Positions 22,581-31,104 of a stretch of DNA of 64,000 nt are shown here, in pieces. This DNA comes from Holothuria scabra (Eukaryota > Echinodermata > Holothuroidea > Aspidochirotida > Holothuriidae): the NCBI GenBank assembly GCA_037179385.1, contig CM074189.1, forward strand, positions 25,791,648 through 25,855,647, written 5' to 3'. Position 1 is the stretch's first letter; every line of letters starts with the position of its first letter. The notes under the pieces were generated by a model, which was not told the DNA's origin, searched no databases, and saw only the letters and a list, made by a program, of their open reading frames with translations. A program made the translations under genes and the position numbers.

Positions 22581-22892
22581 TTTCTCCTGAAATGTCAACA
22601 TACGTGGACAGCAATTTTCAGCGACGAGTGTTATGGGCAAAACTAGGTGACATAATAAACTTGAGCTGTGACGCCGAAGGTGCAATTCCTTTTGTGAACA
22701 TAACCTGGAGCTTAAAAGATCAGTACCTCACTATTGGACCAACCCAAATAACAGTACAGGAAGGCGACGGTTCTTTTACTACTAATTCCTCTGTTTCTTA
22801 CATGGTCACTAAAAGTATGAATTACATCGAATGTATCAGTGTTGGACAAAATACTTCTTCTCAGGCTGCATCAATCGGCATCTCAAGCTACG
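22581..22892 (+). CDS. second Ig-like domain exon
   Basis: Acceptor 'aagaacag' and donor 'gtaatg' frame a 312-bp exon with phase 1 at both ends, the usual arrangement for Ig-domain exons. It shows Cys in 'DIINLSCDAEG', Trp in 'NITWSLKDQYL', and Tyr/Cys in 'MNYIECISVGQN', with N-glycosylation sites (NIT, NLS, NSS, NTS). No stop lies inside. The (TA)n tract and the Penelope elements start only 70 bp downstream. No following transmembrane or kinase exon was found between 27,530 and 50,160, so the gene is probably truncated by insertions. Confidence 0.7.
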
Positions 22893-22961
22893 GTAATGGG
22901 TTTTTTTTTTCAAGTAGTATTTGCGTACACAGCAATTGTGAATATATTTCAAAGATAACTT

Positions 22962-23066
<105 letters not shown>

Positions 23067-23127
23067 AAATGGAAAAGCACCACACCAGTAAAAACATAAA
23101 ACAAATAGTAAAAACTGGTAAAACAAG

Positions 23128-23168
23128 AGCATATATTTAGCTTTCAGGACCACCGGCCCCTTCCTCAG
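23128..23168 (-). ncRNA. hammerhead-like motif, 3' end of PLE copy 1
   Basis: Same motif as at 27,459-27,500, in the inverted copy. On the minus strand: CTGAGGA, then a stem formed by AGGGGCC and GGTCCT with one bulge, then GAAA. Confidence 0.4.
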
Positions 23169-23360
23169 AAACGTGTTTAGACAACTAAAAGGCAAAACGA
23201 AAGACAGACACTATAAAACGGATGAAAAGCAAAAGCACTTACTAGAAATTTAAAAACAGACCCAACCCAACACAAAAGATAAAATGTAAAAACTAGGACC
23301 CTAACAAAGGAGATAAAAGCTAAGAAGAAGCAGGAGACATAAAAGGGGATAAAAAGGCGG

Positions 23361-25888
23361 CTACAGTCTACGAGCACGTCGTTTTTTGGCTTGACAGTTA
23401 AAACCGTCATTTATGTTGAGACCCTTTGGGTAGACACAATCCAAATTCCAAATCCACTCCCTCTCCTTTTTATCCAAAAGATTATCCCTATCCGAATTGC
23501 GAGAAGAATGCACTACATCTAAAATCTGAAAATAGAACTTGGTAGGTGAATGTGCCTTGAGATGCTTGTAAAGCTCTGTGCAATGTTTAAAATCAGAACC
23601 ACCCTTAACACATTTTGAATGATCTGACTTATGAGCATTCATACGGATTCTAAAGTTATTAGTTTGACCCACATACTGATAATTACAAGTCGGACAAAAG
23701 ATACAATAAATAACCAATTTAGCATCACAAGAAGTATTAAAATTTCTGCACTTGAACTTTCTACCAGAAGAAGTACTGACAATAAAATTATTACAAATAA
23801 GCAGACCGCACAACTGACAGGGTTTGGTCTTGTTCTTATTACAAGGTGCGCAGGGGGTCCCCCGACTGGGAGGAGTTTTAAGTTTAGCCCGGACTAATAA
23901 TTTTTTGAGATTGGGGGTTGACGGAAGCTAACAACAGGGGGGTGAGGAATAACACGCTTCATTAGTGAAGAACAATGGAGAAGAGACATATTTTTATGTA
24001 AAATGCCGCTAATATCAGGTAACCCCGGATGGTAGTCAACAGTAAAGTAAACCCTCTTGTATTCCTCTTCAGTACTAGCTGGGGGATGGGTGGGGCTGGT
24101 AAAATTGGAACGGGCCCTTTTAATCTGCTGCATAACTTTACGTCGATTATAGCCGCGTTTTACAAGGTGTGTGGCAAGATCATTGCAACGACGAACTGCA
24201 GTTTGAGGGTTAGAACAGATTCTAAGGATCCTCATAGTTTGACTATACGCGATACTACGCTTAATATGACCAGGATGACAACTGTTAGACAAAAGAAATT
24301 GATGGGTGTCGGTCGGCTTAATATAAAGGTCAGTGCTGATTAAACCCGCTTCATTTTTAACAATAGTAACATCCAAGAAGTGAACAGTAGAAAAAGAAAA
24401 ATCAAAAGTGAACTTTAAGTTGGGGTGCTGAGAATTAAGAACCTCCATAAACTCGAGAAATTTACCAGACCCCGCAGTCCAAACAACAAAGATATCATCA
24501 ATAAACCTGAGCCACACGTCTGGTTTATAAGGAAAGGACGCAAGCGCTTGTTCCTCAAACACACTCATAAAAATATTAGCATAAGAGGGGGCCATTTTAG
24601 TACCTATGGCGGTACCTGAGGTTTGTAAAAAGAACTCTTCATTAAATTCAAAGACATTATTGTTTAGGACAAAATGAGCCATTTTACACACAGCACTAAC
24701 AACCTGAGTTGGGAGTTGTCTATTGCTCAAGAAACTCCGAAGAGCTTCGAGCCCATCCTTATGAGGAATACTGGGGTAGAGAGACACCACATCTATGGTA
24801 GCGATGATAGCATCTTTGGGAAGGGGACCAAGCTTACGTAACTTATCAAGAAAGTCCATAGTATCCCGAACATAAGAAGGAACAGTAGGCACAAGGGGTT
24901 TAATAAAAAAATCAACTAATTCTGAAATCCCCTCAGTGGCAGAACCACACCCAGAAATAACGGGCCTCCCGGGCACCCCATTTTTGTGGACCTTAGGTAA
25001 AAGATAGAATCGGGCAGCTCTAGAATCAGTGGGGGTAGCAAACTCACACATATCATCAGAAATAGCATTCTGGCTAACCAAAGACTGGAGCATCAAGGAT
25101 GCTTCATTTTCAACATTGCTAATAAAACTGCTGTCAACCCTTTTATATACAGAATCATCACCCAAATGACGATAGCCTTCTTTAACATACCTTTCTTTGT
25201 CCATAACGACAACCCCTGAACCTTTGTCAGCTTCCTTAATAACAAGTTCAAAGTTATTTTGTAATTCTGTAATAACGGAACGTTCCTTAAAAGATAAATT
25301 ACTGAAAAAACTGCGGCATGGCGCTTCCAATAATTCTTTTTCAACCACATCAATGAAGGCGTCAAGATGTTTGTCTCTGTTAATTGGAGGAATCCAGGAA
25401 GACTTTTTACGAAATTTTAAGTCACCGACATCAGTGGAAGTTTCCCTGTCGTGGAAATACTCAGCTAAGCGTAACGAGCGTCCAAACCTCGATATACTTT
25501 CTTTGAGGGCGAGACGGTCAACATGAGGGGGCACCGGAGCAAACGTTAAGCCTTTCGCAAGAAGATCCAATTGGGCAGACGACAGCTCTTTAGAAGACAG
25601 ATTAATAACTGTTGAATATTTGTCTCCCCTCAAAGTGACCGGTTCCATATCCCTGCTGAGGTAACCCGAACATTTTTCTACCGGCTGGATACTTAATTCT
25701 CCCGGGAGTGAATCAGTCGGACCATCAGGAACACTTCCGGTTACCCTGGTACTAGTATTATCAAAAGCTGTATTCAACCCAGAAAATGGGCTGGGATCAT
25801 CTATATGATCAGCCGAATCGACAGGATCATCCGTATCGCCAACTAAATCGGAATTGGAGGGTGCTAAATCCTCGTTGCTATTTTTACG
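23361..25888 (-). pseudogene. Penelope-like RT / GIY-YIG polyprotein, 1-bp frameshift
   Basis: The N-terminal region contains 'LLAKGLTFAPVP', typical of these elements. RT motifs follow: 'IATIDVVSLYPSIP' (A), 'TSGTAIGTKMAPSYAN' (B) and 'WLRFIDDIFVVW' (C, catalytic Asp pair). The frame is broken at about 23,915-23,919, where this copy has five C (coding strand) and the other copy has six. After the break the downstream frame resumes and encodes the GIY-YIG domain ('CNYQYVGQTNNFRIRM', catalytic-type Arg and His, then Glu in 'EREWIWNLD'). The open frame can be read further upstream of 25,888, but those first 20 or so codons are the antisense of the neighbouring copy and not part of this protein. 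A Cys-pair linker ('CAPCNKNKTKPCQLC') and GIY-YIG suggest the Neptune/Poseidon side of the family; the clade is not certain. Confidence 0.85.
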
Positions 25889-25891
25889 AGT

Positions 25892-27265
25892 TTCTTGAGC
25901 AATAGACAACTCCCAACTCAGGTTGTTAGTGCTGTGTGTAAAATGGCTCATTTTGTCCTAAACAATAATGTCTTTGAATTTAATGAAGAGTTCTTTTTAC
26001 AAACCTCAGGTACCGCCATAGGTACTAAAATGGCCCCCTCTTATGCTAATATTTTTATGAGTGTGTTTGAGGAACAAGCGCTTGCGTCCTTTCCTTATAA
26101 ACCAGACGTGTGGCTCAGGTTTATTGATGATATCTTTGTTGTTTGGACTGCGGGGTCTGGTAAATTTCTCGAGTTTATGGAGGTTCTTAATTCTCAGCAC
26201 CCCAACTTAAAGTTCACTTTTGATTTTTCTTTTTCTACTGTTCACTTCTTGGATGTTACTATTGTTAAAAATGAAGCGGGTTTAATCAGCACTGACCTTT
26301 ATATTAAGCCGACCGACACCCATCAATTTCTTTTGTCTAACAGTTGTCATCCTGGTCATATTAAGCGTAGTATCGCGTATAGTCAAACTATGAGGATCCT
26401 TAGAATCTGTTCTAACCCTCAAACTGCAGTTCGTCGTTGCAATGATCTTGCCACATACCTTGTAAAACGCGGCTATAATCGACGTAAAGTTATGCAGCAG
26501 ATTAAAAGGGCCCGTTCCAATTTTACCAGCCCCACCCATCCCCCAGCTAGTACTGAAGAGGAATACAAGAGGGTTTACTTTACTGTTGACTACCATCCGG
26601 GGTTACCTGATATTAGCGGCATTTTACATAAAAATATGTCTCTTCTCCATTGTTCTTCACTAATGAAGCGTGTTATTCCTCACCCCCCTGTTGTTAGCTT
26701 CCGTCAACCCCCCAATCTCAAAAAATTATTAGTCCGGGCTAAACTTAAAACTCCTCCCAGTCGGGGGACCCCCTGCGCACCTTGTAATAAGAACAAGACC
26801 AAACCCTGTCAGTTGTGCGGTCTGCTTATTTGTAATAATTTTATTGTCAGTACTTCTTCTGGTAGAAAGTTCAAGTGCAGAAATTTTAATACTTCTTGTG
26901 ATGCTAAATTGGTTATTTATTGTATCTTTTGTCCGACTTGTAATTATCAGTATGTGGGTCAAACTAATAACTTTAGAATCCGTATGAATGCTCATAAGTC
27001 AGATCTTTCAAAATGTGTTAAGGGTGGTTCTGATTTTAAACATTGCACAGAGCTTTACAAGCATCTCAAGGCACATTCACCTACCAAGTTCTATTTTCAG
27101 ATTTTAGATGTAGTGCATTCTTCTCGCAATTCGGATAGGGATAATCTTTTGGATAAAAAGGAGAGGGAGTGGATTTGGAATTTGGATTGTGTCTACCCAA
27201 AGGGTCTCAACATAAATGACGGTTTTAACTGTCAAGCCAAAAAACGACGTGCTCGTAGACTGTAG
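25892..27265 (+). CDS. Penelope-like RT C-terminal part and GIY-YIG, uninterrupted
   Basis: Uninterrupted frame from the truncation point to TAG at 27,263: RT motif B ('TSGTAIGTKMAPSYAN'), motif C ('FIDDIFVVW'), the thumb region, a Cys-rich linker ('PCAPCNKNKTKPCQLC', 'CIFCPTC') and GIY-YIG ('YQYVGQTNNFRIRM'), with a basic C-terminus ('KKRRARRL'). It lacks the N-terminal region and RT motif A, so it cannot be active alone. It differs from the other copy at few residues (for example Tyr for His in 'ATYLVKRG'). Confidence 0.88.
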   Translation, partial: FLSNRQLPTQVVSAVCKMAHFVLNNNVFEFNEEFFLQTSGTAIGTKMAPSYANIFMSVFEEQALASFPYKPDVWLRFIDDIFVVWTAGSGKFLEFMEVLNSQHPNLKFTFDFSFSTVHFLDVTIVKNEAGLISTDLYIKPTDTHQFLLSNSCHPGHIKRSIAYSQTMRILRICSNPQTAVRRCNDLATYLVKRGYNRRKVMQQIKRARSNFTSPTHPPASTEEEYKRVYFTVDYHPGLPDISGILHKNMSLLHCSSLMKRVIPHPPVVSFRQPPNLKKLLVRAKLKTPPSRGTPCAPCNKNKTKPCQLCGLLICNNFIVSTSSGRKFKCRNFNTSCDAKLVIYCIFCPTCNYQYVGQTNNFRIRMNAHKSDLSKCVKGGSDFKHCTELYKHLKAHSPTKFYFQILDVVHSSRNSDRDNLLDKKEREWIWNLDCVYPKGLNINDGFNCQAKKRRARRL

Positions 27266-27458
27266 CCGCCTTTTTATCCCCTTTTATGTCTCCTGCTTCT
27301 TCTTAGCTTTTATCTCCTTTGTTAGGGTCCTAGTTTTTACATTTTATCTTTTGTGTTGGGTTGGGTCTGTTTTTAAATTTCTAGTAAGTGCTTTTTGCCT
27401 TTCATCCGTTTTATAGTGTCTGTCTTTCGTTTTGCCTTTTAGTTGTCTAAACACGTTT

Positions 27459-27500
27459 CTGAGGAAGGGGCCGGTGGTCCTGAAAGCTAAATATATGCTC
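27459..27500 (+). ncRNA. hammerhead-like motif, 3' end of PLE copy 2
   Basis: CTGAGGA (27,459-27,465) matches the CUGANGA core. It is followed by a short hairpin and GAAA at 27,482-27,485. Penelope-like elements are known to carry minimal hammerhead ribozymes in their terminal repeats. The helix III / cleavage-site side is not clear here, so activity is not claimed. Confidence 0.42.
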
Positions 27501-27526
27501 TTGTTTTACCAGTTTTTACTATTTGT

Positions 27527-27554
<28 letters not shown>
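27527..27554. repeat. (TA)n tract at end of PLE copy 2
   Basis: Short TA run flanking the truncated Penelope copy, opposite to the longer run at 22,964-23,061. Confidence 0.9.
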
Positions 27555-27557
<3 letters not shown>

Positions 27558-27723
27558 GGTCGAAGTTGGTAGATCGAAGTTAGAATGTGTAGGTCGAAAG
27601 AGTTATAGTAATGAATTTGATCATGAATTTTATACCGATCCAAGATAGAGTATAAACTCTTATCAAAGAAAGAACGGTTGAAGAAAAACACCAGAGAGAA
27701 AAATTGAGCCGCACGGGGGACCG

Positions 27724-27730
<7 letters not shown>

Positions 27731-27758
<28 letters not shown>
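27731..27758. repeat. (TG)n microsatellite
   Basis: About 14 TG dinucleotides, followed by a TATG/TATA mixture. Confidence 0.9.
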
Positions 27759-27761
<3 letters not shown>

Positions 27762-27779
27762 ATATATGTATATTTATGA

Positions 27780-27855
27780 AAAAGAGGTAGTAAGCGGCCC
27801 TTAAAAGTTGCGGAAAACTCCACGCCGTTTCGTATTTACCCTTCATCAGGATGTC
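27780..27855 (-). mobile_element. end fragment of another Penelope-type element with hammerhead-like core
   Basis: On the minus strand CTGATGA (complement of 27,843-27,849) is followed, after a weak hairpin, by GAAAC and then GGCGTGGAGTTTTCCGCAA. The same downstream block occurs at 28,356-28,376 on the plus strand, so these are two ends of one family in inverted orientation. Confidence 0.4.
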
Positions 27856-27890
27856 TGTGAAACATGAGTGCGAAAAACTTTTTTAAAAGA

Positions 27891-28013
27891 GGGTGAATAT
27901 TACAAGAGGTCGATTCTAACGTTACAGCCGTGTGGAGCCGACCTTTCATGAGGATAAGTACTCTCACTCCACACGTCCTCAACATTACAATTGAACTTTT
28001 GTAATATTCACCC
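27891..28013. repeat. nested inverted repeats (possible structured element)
   Basis: The outer arms GGGTGAATATTACAA (27,891-27,905) and complement (27,999-28,013) enclose inner arms CGTGTGGAG (27,929-27,937) and complement (27,967-27,975). It lies between the two inverted Penelope-type ends. Confidence 0.6.
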
Positions 28014-28330
28014 CCTTTTGAGCCAGTTTTAAACTCTTTTTAACCTACCCGTTCGTGCTCGTTTTTGCTTTGAAGGTCTAAATTTCTTTTTTCGGGCCTG
28101 GTTTTTGTCTACTTTTTTTTTCTTTCCGATAATGTTCGATTTTTACGTGTACTTTTTTCATCCAGGACATTTTTTTCTCTTTTTTTTTTTTTTGATTTGT
28201 GTTTCATCCTTCGCACGCATGCTCTCTGACAATCACTTTCGTCCGGTTCTGTTTTTACATTGATCGGTACGGATTTGATGTTTATCGTGTCCAACTGCTA
28301 CTTTTGGTTGTTCAGTTTGGATTTTGCCAA

Positions 28331-28390
28331 CTGATGAAGGGGTTATACCCGAAAGGTCGTGGAGTTTCCCGCAAACTTTTCAGCACATTT
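28331..28390 (+). mobile_element. Penelope-type end with well-formed hammerhead-like core
   Basis: CTGATGA (28,331-28,337), a GGGT/ACCC stem with a TAT loop, GAAA (28,351-28,354), then GGTCGTGGAGTTTCCCGCAA. It has the best fit to the CUGANGA-stem II-GAAA order in the window, and a GUC follows closely. No coding part of this element is present nearby. Confidence 0.45.
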
Positions 28391-28576
28391 AACTACCTCT
28401 CTTCGACCTGCACAATTCAAAAGTGCTCCGCAGCATTTCGACCATATTAGCCCGGCTTCAGATTGAGGGAAGTGCCACCTTGAATGTTCATTAATGCCAC
28501 CATGTTTTTTCGATCCCCTGACACGTCCATTAACAGAAAAAGTCAAGTATATGGGTATCTTCGGGTGGGTTGTGGA

Positions 28577-30745
28577 AATATAGCGGGGTATCAGCCAAGA
28601 GTTAGGGTGATGAAAAATCAAAAATTTAAGGGGTAGGGGAAAGTAAAATGGCTGTTATTTTTCATCTAGAAACTCGAGAGTTGCAAACTACCCCTCAAAA
28701 TACGTGGAAAGAAATTGTCTTTTAGTTGATATACAGATTTGGAGAATCAAGTGACTTTTGAGATCATTAAAAGCTAAAAAGGTACGAAGTTTGACATTTG
28801 ACCTAAATCTTGACTGTGCTATTTTAAAATGTAATTGTGTACAGTAAATCGATTCATTTGTCCTAGTTCGACCTGAAATGACTATATTACATGTCTTCAG
28901 ACAATTTTAGGCTGCTTATATTCCAGGGTTTGTACTTAGGAAGCATCAGTGTCGAACGAAATGTTAACTAGTAAAAAATCTGTTAGAAAATCACAGTTTA
29001 CCAACCCGGATATGACAAACCATTCATGGTAAATGACAGTTGCAAGCTGTACACCATCTCGAAACCATTTTGATATCTATTTAAGCAAATAGTCGCCCAG
29101 AAAATACTTTGTGAATATTTACAACAGAAAATGGACACAAAAAAAATGTCATAAAATCTGGCCAGAAATGAAGGGCAACTGTGTCAAAAATATTTTTAAT
29201 GATTTTTTTTTTTATTTTTTTTTTTTTACATATTATGATCGTTTTATTTGCAGCCATATTGTTGTTTCCGCCAACTTGGTTAGTATCCTGCATAAAATAC
29301 CAGATATCATGTTTTGAGAATTATGTACAATTTTCTATTAAGATATTAGAAATTTCTATTCGAAATATATTTTTAGTGATTATCTTCTGACATTTATTTG
29401 CATCTTTGAAAGGGGCTCATTGAGTTGATATCAATAGCTTAATGAGAGTGTTGCAGGATACTACCACATGACAATGGGTATAATTAACATAGTTAGTCGA
29501 GTTTCACATCCAATAGTTACAGAAAAAATTTAAATTTTGAATTTTTTGATGTCCTGACTTGTAAAGGTTTTAAGCATAATTTGAAAAAGTGTCTGGTCAC
29601 GAATTTTTGAAAACGGAATTGAACAGTTAAGTTCTTACTCATTAAACCAAAAAATTGTAGGTAGGATATAGGGATTGTCTAAGTTTGACCATTTTTCCAT
29701 GGTATTTGAAGAAAACTTAAGAGGTTTGGAAAAAATTTTTGAATTTCGTGAACCAACTCAATGAGCCGCTTTAAATTATTTTTTATTTTTGTAGGGAATT
29801 TTTACTGAATTGTTTTTACTTCTTCAGTTCATTTTCCACATATTGAATGACAAATACTCTTGTATCTAGGATTGTCAAGTTCCGCCTTTATATGAAAACA
29901 TTATTTTACATCATTGTTATTGAGGAATGTGGAAATTTGCATTTTTTCACAATTTTTGGGGAAATATTTCATTTAGTTGAGCAGTCATTTTGTTGTTTTT
30001 CCGCCATCTTGGTTAACCTGATAATAATATTGCGACGGAGAGTTGTATGGTTTCCTGTGAGATGCCTGTGGGCCATAGCCTATAATGACCACTCCAGATG
30101 GCAGTTACCTCAATCTCCTGCCCAATTAGAAGCTATTAGTACTGATATTTCACTGTATTGTTTCGCAACTTTTTAGGTATTAAGATGAGACAGAGGTATC
30201 GACATGGACATGTAGATAGGCAATTAATAAATTTGCTATAACAAGGAAGGCTTAAATATATATAAAAATGATATCGAGATGGTGCACAGCTTGCAACTCT
30301 CATTAACCATGAATAGATTGTCATATCCGGGTTGGAAAGCTGTGTTTTTCTAAAAGATTTTTTACTAGCTAAAATTTCGTTCGACACTGATGCTTCCTAA
30401 GTACAAATCGAGGAACATCAGCAGCCTAAAATCATGTTATATAATCATTTCAGGTCAAACTAGGACAAATGAATCGATTTACTGTGCACAATTACATTTA
30501 AAAAAACATAGTCAAGATTTAGGTCAAATGTCAAATTTCGTACTTTCTTTACTTTTGATGACATTAAAAGTCACGTGATTCTCCAAATCTGTATATCAAC
30601 TAAAAGACAATTTCTTTGCAAGAGGGGTAGTTTGCAACTCTCGAGTTTCTAGATAACAAATAACAGCCATTTTACTTTCCCCTTCCCCTTAATTTTTTAT
30701 TTTTCAGCACTCTGACTTTTGGTAGATACCCCCCTATATTTTATT
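28577..30745. mobile_element. 2.2-kb foldback element
   Basis: The left arm (about 28,577-29,090) pairs with the right arm (about 30,250-30,745). Matching blocks include 28,640-28,700 with 30,645-30,705 and 28,715-28,775 with 30,545-30,605. The 'CATTCATGGTAAATG' stretch at about 29,023 pairs with 30,297-30,311. The interior (29,091-30,249) has no gene but contains a MITE at 29,411-29,770 and two direct 'GTTGTTT..CCGCCA.CTTGGTTA' blocks (about 29,262 and 29,992). Target duplication is not clear. Confidence 0.75.
29411..29770. mobile_element. TTAA-type MITE, copy 2
   Basis: Same family as 15,025-15,320: ends AGGGGCTCATTGAGTTGATA and, inverted, AGCGGCTCATTGAGTTGG. The internal 'GGTATGGGGATTGTCTAAG'-type block is shared in diverged form. 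TTAA is kept only on the right (29,771-29,774). It is nested in the foldback element. Confidence 0.7.
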
Positions 30746-31040
30746 GTTTATTGTTTATTGTTTATTGTTTATTTTTTCAACTGTACTACATGCAAACGTA
30801 CATTCATTATCATTTCTATTATGATACAATACGTAATAATATTTACAAGTAACGTGAGTATGAAGACAGTAGAAAAGGAACCAGATGAAGCTTGCAAGCT
30901 TTTCTAGCCTGGCCCTAATAACTGAGATGTTCTTAATTGCTTACACAACTAGAATATATAAATACGAATATGACTCCTATAACATTTACATGATTGTATA
31001 CAAAGAATTGCTGCTAGTTTCATGCTTACTTTTAGCCAGA

Positions 31041-31095
31041 TTTTTAATTATTTATTTATTTGATTATTTATTTATTTATTTTTTTTTTTTTTTGC
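31041..31095 (-). repeat. LINE 3' tail, A-rich with (AAAT)n
   Basis: Read on the minus strand, the LINE coding frame stops at 31,105. A very short 3' UTR (ATTATCTGGC) follows, then a run of A and (TAAA)n units. This is the reverse-transcribed 3' end. Confidence 0.8.
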
Positions 31096-31104
31096 CAGAT
31101 AATA

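Larger units (their letters stand above)
25889..27528 (+). mobile_element. Penelope-like element, 5'-truncated copy
   Basis: It begins abruptly inside the RT domain (equivalent to 'RSFLSNRQLP' of the longer copy) and runs in the opposite direction to it. It ends at (TA)n at 27,527, about 35 bp earlier in the element than the minus copy does. The two arms form a palindrome of about 1.64 kb around a spacer of 1.15 kb unique to the longer copy. Confidence 0.88.

Noticed and set aside
24029..24343. Plus-strand frame of 104 codons inside the Penelope element (and its mirror at 26,282-26,596)
   Set aside because: Antisense shadow of the RT/linker coding frame, present in both copies because they are identical.
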